A stretch of DNA of 64,000 bases from Cheiracanthium punctorium (taxonomy: Eukaryota > Arthropoda > Arachnida > Araneae > Cheiracanthiidae). This document shows, piece after piece, positions 24,003 through 37,179 of the stretch. The stretch's first letter is position 1. Each line of letters starts with the position of its first letter. Location: the NCBI GenBank assembly GCA_038373885.1, contig JAWZYV010012385.1, forward strand, positions 372,001-436,000. The letters run 5' to 3'. Position numbers and translations under genes: made by a program. Under the pieces are notes generated by a model, which saw nothing but the letters and a program-made list of their open reading frames with translations, did no database searches and was not told the DNA's origin.

Positions 24003-24891
24003 ATGATGAGGAAGATGGCCCAAAATGATCCACTTAAGGGAAAAACTTGTATAAATAACAAAAATGTTTCAATAAAATTTTAGCATTTTGATAGTATGGT
24101 TTATACTATATTTTGCATATATAAATATATTACAATTATATTTTCAATCCAAAATGAGTAATAAAAAAGTAGAATTTTGAAAAAAGTTTACAAAGGATCA
24201 TTTTACCCTCAAAGGGCAAAAACATCCTTCGTTTAAAAATAATTGTAAAATGATTTTACAGGCAAAATAAAAACATGTGAAAATAGTTATGACTACACAT
24301 AATAAAATGAAATAAGTTTTACTATCAGATAGCACATATAATTTATTTTATGAAAATTTTAAAATAACAAAGTGTCACAAAAAATGAAATATAATATTAG
24401 AAAATTATAATGCAAAAGTTATGGTCTACCATAAAAGCAGAAATAAAATTAGTAATGCCTTTTTCCAATACTTCAAAAACTCGGAATATTTGAGCACATA
24501 TCACAAAAATACACATGATCACTATCCTCAGGTATACCAGGACATGCATCATTCCCCCATCTAGGCGTTTCTGACACTGATTCTAACCTAAATAATAGTG
24601 AAAATATGTACTCCATTTAGTGAACCAAGTCATATTTCTGTACATTAAATACCATTTATCTAAATAAATAGGGAAGTTAGTGCTTACCTTACGACAAATG
24701 TTATAAAATTCAAATTGTCAAAGAATTCCATTTAGACGCCTTATATCGTGAGCGCTTTAATAGCGCCATTGCTTCTACTTTACTTGGCACAACGAGTGCA
24801 TGTGTTCTTCAGATAGTGCTACCTGCACGGAAGAAAATGTATGTGAATCATTTTATCCACTAGGATCATTTTAGGTCACCTTCCCCTATAA
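24003..24891. mobile_element. MITE-like element with GGGGAAG-type inverted termini
   Basis: The left end reads GAGGAAGATGGCCCAAAATG followed by ATCCACTTAAGG. The right end, on the complement, reads GGGGAAGGTGACCTAAAATG followed by ATCCTAGTGG. These are imperfect terminal inverted repeats of about 30 bp around roughly 0.9 kb of A+T-rich non-coding DNA. The termini resemble pogo-type/TA-specific non-autonomous elements. The element lies between the end of unit 1 and the start of unit 2. Confidence 0.6.
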
Positions 24892-25332
24892 TTAAAATGT
24901 AAGAGATGTTGATAAATGTACGGATATATGTCCAATATATCAAAAAAGTAAAAGAAGGACGTTTCATTGAAGCATGATAAATTTTCGTTTGATACTTACT
25001 TCGAAAGGCTCTTAGATTATTTATAATAGGGATTATTTATAATATCCATATATTAATTTACATTTTATTATTTTTATTTTTAAAAGACATTTTTTTTTAT
25101 TTACTAGAAAATTAAAACAAACATTATATTTTAAATCTTACGGAAACAAGCTTGCACGAGACTTTTAATAAACGTTGCATTTAAAATATAATACAAACAA
25201 AATAGTTATTTATTCCAGATACATCGATTATCAGGATCATTTTAAATAATGAAAAATTACTTAAAAGTCCTCCTAAACAATGATAACTTACTATAACTAC
25301 TTAACTATAAAAGATTCAATCTACTATTAATA

Positions 25333-25777
25333 TACAGGGTGACTCTAAACTCTTGGGCAAAACTTTAAGGGTTGATAGGGCACACAATGAGGAATCGTAA
25401 TCACATAGAAATCTGGGGTGAAACGCAGTTTTAACTTTCCCGGTAGTAACCACTTTTTGGAAAAGCATTGAAGTGTCCGTCTAATTTCTTAACCAAGTTT
25501 CATAAAAAAATAGGCTCGTATCAAATTTCATTCATGAAATAAATAAAAAAAAACTTTTTAAACTATCCATTTTAGTCTTCTGTTTTCGGAGAAAAATACA
25601 TTAGTTTCTGACGAACAATGGTCGGCAAGTGCACTGTTGTTTCAGCACATTTTCCGATGTGATTATTAACAGGTATACGAAGACGACGTTGCCGACCCCA
25701 CATTATTATGTGCCATTCCTTATTATGTGCCCTATCACCCCTTAAAGTTTTGCCCAAGAGTTCAGATTCACCCTGTA
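25333..25777. mobile_element. MITE with about 60-bp terminal inverted repeats, TA-flanked
   Basis: The left end starts TACAGGGTGACTCTAAACTC and the right end, on the complement, starts TACAGGGTGAATCTGAACTC. Both continue with CTTGGGCAAAACTTTAAGG and GATAGGGCACA. Flanking TA dinucleotides fit the Tc1/mariner class. Length 445 bp; the interior has no transposase. The paralogous position in unit 1 (about 3,897) reads straight through without the element. Confidence 0.85.
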
Positions 25778-26669
25778 TATATAACACACTTTCTTTGAAT
25801 TATTATATTCGTAAACTAATTCTACAAGTATATCTTTATTTTTGCATTATTTTACTTACTGGATAACAATAATTACAGATAATATGTAAGCAAGATCTAC
25901 GATGCATAAATATATAAATATTATCTATTCTAAAATTGTTAGAGATTCATTGAATTACAGTTTTGAAATCAATAGCTGCATATAAAAATTTTAAATATTC
26001 TCTTCGGAGCAATTGTATACCTCACGGGTTCGTGCTTCTGAATTCAACATAAAATCTGAAATGCTTAACATTCTAGAATATGAACATGTAAAGAATATTT
26101 ATCTGGAAGCAGAAATGGAATACTCGCAAAAACGCATGCATTACATTCTTCGGAATATTTTGTTGGTTTAGAAAATCCACGTAAGAATTTATAAAAAATA
26201 AAAACACATTTCTAGTGTAATTTTTTTTTTCTTATAGACTAAAACTTACTGAATGACTAAATTCTTGCTTTTTAAATACACGAAAAGCATTTAAAAAGGT
26301 TTTTTCGTTATAATAATAATGTCATTAATATATATTATGTGACAGAAAAAAAAGTTATTTTTTATTTTTACATTGATGCGTTCATTCATGTAGTTTATCT
26401 GTTTATATTTTGGACATAAAAACATTCTCAAATCATATTTGTAAAATATATATATATGTTAGATTTTTGGTGGGGTGGGATGTGCACTAAGTTCTTCTTT
26501 TTCTTGTTTTATCAATCTCAGGAGGAAAAATGACTGTTTATTAATTTTATGTATTATGACTTAAATACAATGGAGGAATAAAAATTCAGAGGAAGTATGA
26601 ATTTATACCTTATTAGTAAACTACACCGCATTCTTTATGGTATGGAAATTAAATAAAAAACATGGTATG

Positions 26670-27480
26670 CTCTATGTGAATACGAAAAAGGTATTCATCC
26701 CATAAAAGTAATTTCAGATTCGAATTGTTACATCTACGAAATCAGAATTTGCAATTTACGCTCTAGAGTGACTTCACCCACCAGGTAATTTAAGTTACTC
26801 TCGAATCGTTCCAAAATGAAATTTGATTCGAATTTTCAGATATCTAGTCATTAATCAGATGCATTTTTTTTAATTGTCTTTACGAGGTGAGATGGCGCGT
26901 GGAAATAAAAGTTTAAAGATTTATTCTGGGATTTGAGTAATCAGTATTTGTCAAAATCTCACGCCGCTTCTGATACAATGCAAGCACCCATTAAAACTTT
27001 TGACAAACAAATAGTTTGGAGAAATATATTACGCAAGACCTCATTAAATGAAACTCAAACAAGATTTCATTCACGGAGTTTGAAAAAATTAACTCTGCTT
27101 AAAAGAAGACACAAATACCACAATTGATCACCAAAATTACTTTTGGAAGCGAAACACAATGTGCACAGATCTCATAACATTGTTCCTGTACGTTTAGTTA
27201 GGAAAAGTTTGTTATGCTGTTGGCTTATGCTTTGCAAGCTGTTTTAAATAAGCATATATTTTGTGGATTACAATTTAAAATTTTCATCGGATTTAATTCG
27301 TGATGAGTCACTTAGTACTCGGATTAACTTATGCTTAATTTTTATAAAAGAAATGTTACTGCATGAAATCAAAAGGGATAATTTCTAAATCATATTTAAT
27401 TTTGAAATAATATCCTAATTCCAGACAAACACTAATAACATGTGTAGCAACAGTAAAGTTAATGCTTTCAATCTAAATAT
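26670..27480. other. Unit 2 block paralogous to 5,500-6,300
   Basis: See the unit 1 entry. It contains a 64-codon frame at 26,933-27,127 whose unit 1 equivalent is interrupted by stops. 26,460-26,670 has no clear unit 1 counterpart. No gene is called. Confidence 0.6.
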
Positions 27481-28480
27481 ACACTGAAGTGCCGCAGAAT
27501 TAGGGATAGCCTGTCAAAAAGAAGTTGGGTCTCCTGTGGCCAATGTAATAGATTCAAGAAGCTAGCGGAAACGTTCCACAGGAATGACTTGCCAAGCATT
27601 GGTACAGCTGTTCTGTACTTACTATGAATAACTGGTGTTTTGTGATGTGCTTTCGCAAATTTTTCCAGAACATGGCAGGCTGCTCAATATGATTCTTATA
27701 TAGTCTTGTAGGTGCCCAATTCATGACAAAGAAACCAGAAGATAGCTGATCCAACCAGAACTAGCTAAATAGAACCTATGAGAGATGGCTGAAACTCTAC
27801 ATTTCCATGTGGAGGACAGTAAAACATAAATAAATGGAGGTGTTCACCCGGCAACTCCATGTATCAAATTATATTGACAGAAGCTGGTACTAATACTAAA
27901 AATACCAAAAACGTCTAAGAAAACGTGAAACCCAGACCAGCCGCTTGGGCCGTTATGCCCCGAAACAGTTCGAGGCTGGCATTTAGGATCCATAGATTCA
28001 TGAATCCACCTATGTATTCTTAGCCTTCCATCGGCCTAATGCAAACGGAGTCGAGATTCATTACTCAGAGCTAATTTTTTTCCAGTCCTCTAGAGCTTCT
28101 TCTCCGTTTGCCTAGGCAAGACCCACAGCCCAATGGTGTTCACTGAGCAGCGGTACTCTCATGGTTATACAGCTTCCAAAAATAAATTATAAAGCGAGCA
28201 TTGCATGGTACAATTACTGAGTCTACGACTGGTAACTTGATTTATATGGTGATAAGTGAGCTAACGTTTCGCTAATGTTTAACTTCGTTGTCTCAGGGTG
28301 AGCCTTTTCAATGGTCACGGAAGATTGGTTGTCTTTTGCGTTTTGCCTGATTGCTGTTTTTTATCCGCCATACAGCAGCCTTGAAATTCAGCCACACGGC
28401 AGCCTTGAAATTCCTAAATTTTTCAAGATTTTGGAAGCTGAATGCTCTATGCCAAACAAGATTTTTTTACCCTGACTGCG
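27480..28480 (-). pseudogene. Tc1-type transposase pseudogene with TACACTGA terminus
   Basis: The left terminus reads TACACTGAAGTGCCGC at 27,480. On the minus strand the coding order is recognisable: about 28,060-27,890 reads DGRLRIHRWIHESMDPKCQ with frame changes, like the segment after the first catalytic aspartate in Tc1 transposases (DGR-RV-R--E-M-P-CQ). Further on, about 27,600-27,510 reads AWQVIPVERFR and LLES, like the C-terminal W--I----F--LVESMPRR tail. The central catalytic DN-RPH and SPDLNP motifs were not found. The right terminus was not identified; unit 2 sequence resumes by about 29,975, so other insertions may follow. Confidence 0.65.
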
Positions 28481-29975
28481 ATTTGAAACAACGGAATAAC
28501 ACCAACCACTGCACTAGTTAAATATGTAGTTATCACAATCTCCTAAAGTATGCATGAAATAAGAGCAGAACTACACACTTTCTACGAAATGCTTATCGTT
28601 AATTTAGTGGCACTTAGATGTATTAGTTACAATCTCAGTAAAAACAGCTCTTCAGCTCAAACATATCCATTATGAAATTTTAAATCGGGTTAGCATATTA
28701 GTTACGTAACTGTCTGGATCTCACAGTAGTCTTTATTGTCCAGTTTATACGAACGTATTTTCCCTATAATAAACATTAGAGCCTCTTGACAACATTAAAC
28801 ACAACATTTTAATCTAGTTTTGAAAATAAAATGCATTTTTTCTTTGGATCAAAGTTTTCGAATTACTTGATTTTACAATCAAGAAGATCCTTCTAATTAT
28901 CCTGCATAATAAAAGGCGTTTGCTCTTTTTAAAAAAATAAGTGTTTGAATTGATTACAATGAACATTTTACCTCAAATGTTCTAGAACACAAGTAAAAAT
29001 AAATATTTGGAATGTCTGAGTGGAAGAAGTTCCTGCTATGCAATCACGGTTTGTTTTGTGTATAATAACTTTTTTAACATGACAATTATGTAATAGTCTA
29101 ATAAATGAGTCTTTTTAGTTAATAATGCAAACACAGAAACGAAAATATTCACGTATAAATAAATCTAGAAATTTTAATTGTAAAATGCATTATTTGATAA
29201 GTACATTACTTGCCATGAATAAAATTCTAATTTACCGAAAGGTATTTCCAAGAAAAATAAAGATATCAGACATAAAACTCAACTAAACAAAAAAAGTTAA
29301 ATATAAATGTAATGTATTTTTAATCAAAAATTTTTTTATCATTTTGAAAGAATATTTTCCCAAATGTAACATGTAGTTTCAAACAACTATTTTAACTACA
29401 ACCGTAATAGTTTTGGAATAAAAAAAAACATGCAGCTCTTATTTCTAGCTCAATGAGATTATGAAGAAATTACATATTTAAATTATGATGCCAATAAGCA
29501 GAAAAGATATAACCAGTGTGCACAAATTTATATTCTTACTAAAATATATATATTATTTTTTTAATATTCTTACTAAAAAATACATATTATTTTTTAATAT
29601 AAAAAGTGTTTCTGTTTATTCGTTATTTAAAAAATAATCACAATTTGCTATAAATGCAACGCTTCCACATTATTATGCTTTTACAGTAGAATTTAAGTAA
29701 AAACTATACCGGATGGGTTATTTTTTATAGTCAAAATAAAAACATAAAAAATGTATATTTTTCGAGAAAATTTTGTAAGAAATAATAAAAAATGCAATGC
29801 ATTATTCAAGATAAAATACTCTAAGTAAATTCTCCGTAAATATCTTTATTGCGCATAATGGACAGTATGAAATGCAAAAGAATGGTAACGTTTAATAGAT
29901 GAAGAATAGTTTAAAAATATGTTTTACAAAAAAAAAAAAAATATTCGAGATCTGTGTTGAATATTTACGTGTCTA
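28480..29975. other. A+T-rich DNA inside the unit 2-specific insertion
   Basis: No unit 1 counterpart. No transposase motif, terminal repeat or gene recognised. An imperfect local duplication of TATTCTTACTAAAA is at about 29,530-29,578 and an A run at about 29,930. Confidence 0.35.
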
Positions 29976-30719
29976 AAATGAGAAAAAATAATATTTCTGC
30001 TTAAGTGTGGATGCAAAATGTTAATAATTGCAATCATCCGTAACACACACATATGGTAATATTCTCTATAAAGTAGGGATACTCAGGTTGATTATAAATA
30101 CAAAAAATGAAATATACCCATAGTAAAGCTCATTTTTAAGGCATAAAATTCCTACATTATGAAACAGAAATCAGTATTACATATTTAGATGTTTTTTAGC
30201 CTTTATACTACAATTAATCATCCAAAATAGCAATTTTATTAAAATAGTCTCATTATACACCTTACTATATGGCATACATTTTATTTGAAAAATCTAAAAG
30301 TGACAAAAAAATCGGAGAGCAGTTATTTTCAAATATTTAGAGAAGCGAGTTTTCCAATTTTTAGAGAAGATAAGATTGTGTTTCCAAATATTTCTGTACA
30401 TATGCATAAAATTTTAATCAGTTGGTATAGCTGTGTCCAATATTTCTTTTTTCCAAAATTCGTTGTGCCAAGTGAAAATGAAACAGTTTAAAATACGAAT
30501 GTACGCATTTCAGAAACTTAAAATAATATTACAAATCATGTTAGCGTAACATTTGCTCAAAATAGCTTTCTTCAGCTGAAATGAAAATATGTACCCGTAT
30601 AGAAAACTCTTGCTGTATTTTGCGTAGCATACTTGCTGTTACACATCACTGCGTGTAACACATGTACGACTTAGTAAGCCTGATGAACTTGTTTATTCTT
30701 TTTCAGAAATTTTATTTTT

Positions 30720-31333
30720 CAAGAAACCACCCAGAAAGTAATCAAAGGGATTCAAGTGTGGTGAACTGGCAGGTTACCCATGAGGACCGTCAGACCCTAT
30801 TTTATTTTTTCCAAATATTTCGGCTAGAACAGTACGATGCTTAAGTAATTTATGTACTGGAGCACCATCATGATGAAACCACTTTTATTATAAGACTGCA
30901 TAGCGAAAAACATCAGTCAAAGAAGTCGGCCACTGGGCCCTACAAAATATCTGCATGCCTTTCGGATGTGAAAGCGCCATTGAAAAAAAAAAGTCAAATT
31001 AAGGTTTCTTTCCATATGTCGCACCAAACATTTACCGACTAATGCACTTGATGTTTATTCGGGTGAATGATATGCGGGTTATGCGGAGACCAATAGCGAC
31101 TATTTTGTGTATTTATAACACCCTGTCTTGTAAATTGACGCTCATCGCCCCAAAGACTGTCATTAACGAACGAGGAATTATTATATTCCTTATTCAAACT
31201 GAAATTGCAGCAATCAAATCTACGTTCTTTGTCTCCTGGTAATAATTCTTGTATCAAAATGGGGTGATACAGATAGGCACCACATGTACTTAAAACCCAT
31301 TTATGCCTAGTGTCCCTCTCTTGGGACGACATT
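30720..31333 (-). pseudogene. Mariner-superfamily (IS630-like) transposase pseudogene
   Basis: Starting at 31,333 the minus strand encodes a 97-codon open frame with HPILIQELLPGDKERR, a first acidic motif WGDERQFTRQGV, then NTQNSRYWSPHNPH and KHQVH. After stops and frameshifts it continues with SVNVWCDIW, FFNGA, then FHHDGAPVHKLLKHRTV (second aspartate) at about 30,880-30,830 and SPHLNPFDYFLG at about 30,745-30,710. This is the transposase family common in arthropod genomes with the FSDEA-FTRDGVFNTHNSH-W signature, often annotated alongside DUF4817. The first two aspartates survive; the third catalytic position, normally SPD, is SPH. With several stops it is inactive. Confidence 0.85.
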
Positions 31334-31399
31334 TTGGCTATCAGTCGAAAACGTTATTCATTTTTCCTAGCCTTTTTTTCACGAGTATTGAACCTCAAC

Positions 31400-33560
31400 T
31401 CCACAAAATATTTAAACATGAGCAAGTAGGATGTTGACGTTTCAATTTTTATACATAATGCTTTTAAAAGAAATCACCCCTTGTTCAAGAAGTTCACATC
31501 AGAAGTTTACCTATTATTGCTGGTATTAGAAAAAACCGAAGAGAGTCTAAAAAAATATTTGGGTACAAATGGGTTAAAAGAATCCATACTTGTGATTTCG
31601 ATTAGCCCCCTGCTTCGCGAATACTTCTTACGCTAGACTGTTTATGAGCGTGAACAGATCCTAAGACATCTTCCACAGGCTCGTGCTTTGTTGAGTCTAT
31701 GATACTTCTTCATCTTGAAGGGTTTTGAATCCTACTGGTTTCTCTTAAGCGCTTCACTACTTTTTATATAGTTATAGCATATGAGTGATTGTTATTCGGA
31801 AATTTCATAATATAGTGCTTCGCAGCCTCTCGCTTACGCAGATAAAACTTTCCGTAAAGTAACGCCATCTCACATTGTATTGATTAGTATTAAACATACT
31901 ATCTTTCTTTTAATTCTCAATTAGCTATGAGTTCGAATATCATGAATTTTAGACAAAAAATAATAAACTTATTTAAACAACAGTTTTCCAACTTTAGTGA
32001 AATATTTAATTTTATGTAAATCGTCTGTTTTCATATCTGAAGGTAAACTGAATCTCAAGTAATTATCCTGTGCCAACCATTTTACCTCAAACATGACATT
32101 TTATTTCAATTTCTTCAAATGCACTAAAGAAATGCATTAAGTGCTACGATGTTCTAGAGTTTTAATAAATTTATTAATGTATCAACAAAGCATTATTTTA
32201 TTTACACAGCTTCGTTACTTCGTTTACAGAAAATATTTTCAAAAGACCCCAAATGGATTTTTATAGAGCGTGGCTCTAACCCTCTGCTTAAAGATTAGTA
32301 TTCTAAAATTAGTGTTGCTTCTTCCTACGCATTACGGCAGAAAACAACATTTAGGGACCATATACGTATTAAATAAAACTTATATGCTCCCTAAATGTTT
32401 TACAATTAAGGAGTATTTTTAAAGATAGAAATGCAACTTAAATCAAAATGTTTGTTGCTCACATAACTCGGAGAATTTTGGTGGAAAATGTCGATCATTT
32501 TTAAATACTTAATGAAATCGTAGAAGGAAACTTTTTATAAATATAACTGATAGTACCGGGGACCGTATAAAATTTAAAGTTCGTATTTTTTTTTAAAGAA
32601 TTGATTTATTGACTTCGTTACGAAAACTGTCTCGACATAATTTCTCTTATTTAAAAGTTAAAATACATAAAATCAATCAAATACATTAAACTTAGCTTTT
32701 ATCGAGATCTCTTATTAAAATGGTGCAATCAAAGTTATTAGCACCAGGTCACTCTTATTGCAGAAGTTGTATGAATTTAATATCATTAGGTAATAGAAAG
32801 TCATTTCTTAACGGAATCAAAACGTTTCAGACACATCATCCATAAATACGAGACGTAAAAAATAATTTAACCCCCGAAAAGTGAAAAATTCTACTATGAG
32901 AATTTTTTCTTGCTTTTTGATATATGAAGGAATCGTTTGTGAATACTTTGACCCTTGATAAAACCTTTTCCAGATCAGGGGGAAATGCGTAGGTGGCGGT
33001 TGGTGTGATGGTGAGTTTTTGACATGGGATTAATGATTTTTAACGAACAACTCTTTTCTAACAGAAAGAAAAGGAATAATTTTTAATCGGCATATCTCGA
33101 AAGTACATAAACGTATGTGCCATTAGCTTTGTTCAAAGAAAAAATCGTATCTTAATACCAAATAATTGAGTAAAATTAAGATGTTCGTAAGTATATGTTA
33201 CTTGAATCTGGATGTTTTAAGCATCAACTAGAAGTTACTACGTATAAAACATAGATTAAACCATAAATATCATGTACTAAATATGTATAATATGTGTTGG
33301 AGATTGTTTGAAATAACAATTCAAAAATGCAACAATCACCATGATTGTACCTGCAATTAGCAAAGCATGCATTTACTATTGCACATAAATACAATGATCA
33401 CATATACAGCGTGTATCGAAAGATCCCAAGCTTAACGTGATATCCAAACTTAACGTGGATGTGATGCAGATCATATATTCTAAAATATTTTTTTCACGTT
33501 TACATAAATCAAACATTCCGTATTAAATTTTAATCTATCTCCACTTAGATTTTTCTACTT
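31400..33560. other. Unit 2 DNA, paralogous in 32,640-33,430 to 8,080-8,850
   Basis: Non-coding. The 32,805-32,945 part is one of the better conserved paralogous segments. 31,400-32,640 shows only weak similarity to unit 1 (about 6.8-8.0 kb). No gene seen. Confidence 0.55.
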
Positions 33561-33930
33561 GAAAAAAGGTTCTTAATTTTCGCCGATGCTTTGTCTGCAA
33601 TTCCGGAGTATTCTCCTTCTAAATTAATTTTTGTTTAGCATAAGCAATGTAAATTCTGGGATTCCTTTCATTCTGGTGCTGTCTGGTTTTGCAGGTCTAT
33701 TGGCTTTTGGTAGGCCGTTCGCTAAATTCTGGCACTTCTGTCTTAGCTATATGCATTTAATCCGTTAATTTCAATAATTTTATATTTATTAAGCCTACCG
33801 GACTGTTTTGGTCGCGTGGGCAGTGGTTTATAGGTGGCTCATCTTTTTCTCGCTAAGCTGTAAAAAGCTGACCGTTTTGTAAAAAGTTTTTAAGACACCT
33901 CATATTTCTCCATTAGAAGAGGTCTGTGCC
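33560..33930. repeat. Dispersed repeat R1, copy 2
   Basis: Same orientation as 20,020-20,420 and alignable over its length (see that entry). It sits just upstream of the Helitron cluster. No recognisable product. Confidence 0.7.
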
Positions 33931-34016
33931 TCTTCAAACGCATTACCTTATCTACCAATGATTAAGAAAAAATATTGCAGTATAATGTACTTTATTATTT
34001 TATTAATTATATAATA

Positions 34017-36086
34017 TCTTATAAATAAAAATGAAATTCTGTTTGTTTGTTTGTTTGTTTGTGGATTTGAGTTGTATACAAATCCACAAAAATGGACCTA
34101 TCAGCCTGAAATTTTGCACAGATATGTAAAATAATATAGAATAAATCATAGTCCACTTTAAAACTTTGAAAGTCCACCCGTTCCCGGAATTTAAGAGATT
34201 TTTTATGTTCTCCATGCAAAAACCTTTCCGTATTTGTAACCCCTGTAGTGAAAAAAGTGTGAAATAAGGATCGTGGTTGCCATGTGTGGCGATTTTGCCG
34301 AATAAGATGTTTTAAATTCTCAAAGTAAAAATAAAAGAATAATAATGATTTTTTTTGTTAGTTTATATTTGTAAGATTATTAATTTTTTATTATAATATC
34401 GTGTGCATGGGAAATCGGAGCAGGAATGAAATGTTTTATACGCAAAACAATAAGAATTGAAGATTTCCGAGGCTAACATGTAATATTTTTTTTAGTTTGG
34501 CGAAAAAATAAAATGGCTCAAATGCTGATTTTGAGAAAGTGAGTTCTAGCGGTTTGTACAGTTTTCGACTTGGCGCAATTTATTGAGAGCTTAAGGAAAT
34601 AGATTTTTGAAAGCAAGTGCAAAGGTTTTATTAGAATACAGCGTTAAATTTTAATGATCCGTGAAGAAATAATGCAGTTATTAAGGGATTTCAAGCGATC
34701 TATCTTCAGAATTCTCGCCAATTGAGTACATTGATTTAAGTTGGGGGAATTCCGCCAAATTTCAGAAAATTGAAATCTTCTCATTTAGTACATCGGAGTA
34801 ACGATAAATAAAACACGTTATAGTTGATAATTTAAAAAAATTCGGTTGTATTAAGGGATTTCCCTTATCAAATAAATGTGTGCTTTACTCTTTGGAGGCC
34901 GAACCATTTCCCATATTCATTGCTGCTAAGTCAATGCTTCGAATGATTTCCTGAAAAAACTCTTTCAAAATGGCGTATGTTGGCACTTTGGCGAGGCTTA
35001 GATTTGAAACTGGATTTTATTTGAGACTGGGATATATAATGATACTGGTTATAGATAAAAATGAATGTTGGTATGTGTGTATGAGGTTGAAAAACTCCAG
35101 CACCGTTGCACCATGAAATTTGGGTCACCTAAGTCTTTTATCATTGAGAAGCTTTTTATGCTATCCGTTTTCCTCTAACTTGCCACTAGGTGGCGCAGCA
35201 GAACGTCGAATTATATTCCGTTTAGCCGTTTGCTATGCGAATACCGTCCAACCGATTTCGATGAAATTTGGTACACGCGGATATTAGAACACGGAGAATA
35301 TTTTTCAGTATCCATTTTGCTGTAACTTGCCGCTAAATGGCGCTGCAACACATCAACTTCTATACCGTTCGGCTGATCGGCATAAAATTTTTTATACTTA
35401 CACATTTGAGCACAAAAAATATATTCTAACTGTGTTCCTTTTGATGTTACTCACCATTAGATGGCACTGCAATGCATTATTGTTTTAACTCGGCACTAGA
35501 TGACCCTGCAGCAGGCCAAATTCCTGATCATTCAAACGGTCGCTATGAAAATCAGTATACATAGCTATTTGAACAATGAGAAAATTTTGGCGTTATCCAT
35601 TTTGCTATAACTCGCCACTTGACGGCACTGCAGCAAATCATTACTTTAATTAACCACTAGATCGCGCTGCAGTGTATCACTTCTTGACTGTGCAACTGAT
35701 CGCTATGAAAATAGGTATACATAGATATTTGAACACGGGGAAGAGTTTGACGCTATCCATTTTCCTATATAATTTGCCACTAGATGTCGCGTCGTCAGGG
35801 CTGTCCAGCCGATCGTCCTGAAATTTCGTATTCATCGATATCTGAATGCGAAGAATATTTCCGCCGTATCCGTTTTGCTAAAACTCTCCACTAGATTGCG
35901 CTACGCCGCATGGCCTTCTGCACCGTACAAACGATTGCCTTGAAATTCGGTATGCATGGTTATTGAACACAATATAAAGCGATATCCATTTTGCTATATC
36001 TCTTTATTACAATAAATAGTAATCCCCACAAATCGTAATATCAAAAAGTCCATTCATTCCCGTGCGAAGAACGGGTACTTCAGCTA

Positions 36087-36087
<1 letters not shown>
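34017..36087 (+). mobile_element. Helitron, family A, complete non-autonomous copy
   Basis: Starts TCTTATAAATAAAAATG after a host A and ends with hairpin CCCGT-GCGAAGA-ACGGG, TACTTCAG and CTAG (36,084-36,087) before a host T. Length 2,071 bp. The 5' region has a TTTG tract (about 34,042). The 3' region (about 35,160-36,000) is a degenerate minisatellite with units of roughly 100-125 bp. Units share GCCACTAGATGGCGCTGC-like sequence, TATGAAAATCAGTATACAT-like sequence and GAACACGGAGAATATTTT-like sequence. Open frames within are repeat-derived. Confidence 0.92.
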
Positions 36088-36133
<46 letters not shown>

Positions 36134-36156
36134 AACAGGGTTATATGTTATATATA
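36088..36156. repeat. (TA)n tract between two Helitron copies
   Basis: A TA run at about 36,088-36,125 and a short linker separate the CTAG end of one family A Helitron from the TC start of the next. Confidence 0.9.
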
Positions 36157-37179
36157 TCCTTATAAATAAAAATGAAATTCTGTTTGTTTGTTTGTTTGCT
36201 TGTTTGTTTATTTGTTTGTTTGTTTGTTTGTGGATTTGATTCGTATACAAATCCACAAAAATGGACCTATCAGCTTGAAATTTTGCACAGATATGTAAAA
36301 TAATATAGAATAAATGATAGTCCACTTTAAAACTTTGAAAGTCCACCCGTTCCCGGAATTTAAGAGATTTTTTATGTTCTCCACGCAAAAAGCTTTCCGT
36401 AATTGTAACCCCTGTAGTGAAAAAAGTGTGAAATAAGGATCGTGGCTGCCATGTGTGGCGATTTTGCCGAATAAAATGTTTTAAATTCTCAAAGTAAAAA
36501 TAAAAGAATAATAATGATTTTTTTTTGTTAGTTTATATTCGTAAGGTTATTTTTTTAAAATTATAATATCGTGTGCATGGGAAATCGGAGCAGGAATGAA
36601 ATGTTTTATACGCAAAACAATAAGAATTGAAGATTTCCGAGGCTAATATGTTAAAGTTTTTTAGTTTGGCGAAAAAATAAAATGGCTCAAATGCCGAGAA
36701 AGTGAGTTCTAGCGGTTTGCACTGTCTCCGGCTTGGAATTTACTGAGAGCTTAAGGAAACGGATTTTTGAAAACAAGTGCAAAGGTTTTATTAGAATGCA
36801 GCATTAAATTTTAATGATCCGTGCGGAAATAATGCAGTTATTAAGGGATTTCAAGCGATCTATCTTCAGCATTCTCGCCAATTAAATGCATTGATTTTAG
36901 TTGGGGGAATTCCGCCAAATTTCAGATAATTGAAATCTTCGCATATAGTACATCGGAGTAACGATGAATAAAACATGTTATAGTTGATAATTTAAAAAAT
37001 GCGGCTGTATTAAGGGATTCCACTTTTCAAAAAAATGCCTGGCGGTCGCACCATTTCCCATTTTGATTGCTGCTAAGTCAATGCTTCGAATGATTCCCTG
37101 AAAAAACTCTTGCAAAATGGCGTATATTGGCACTTTGGCGAGGCTTAGATTTGAAACTGGATTTTATTTGAGACTGGTA
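36157..37179 (+). mobile_element. Helitron family A, 5' portion only
   Basis: Starts TCCTTATAAATAAAAATG after a host A with a long TTTG/TTTA tract. Follows the complete copies for about 1.02 kb to GAGACTGGTA, where family B begins. The 3' minisatellite and hairpin are missing from this copy. Confidence 0.85.

Noticed and set aside
26933..27127. 64-codon frame in a paralogous block
   Set aside because: The unit 1 equivalent contains stops and shows no preference for synonymous change by eye; insufficient support for a gene.
36080..36388. 102-codon minus-strand frame
   Set aside because: Made of a (TA)n tract and the TTTG-rich 5' end of a Helitron.
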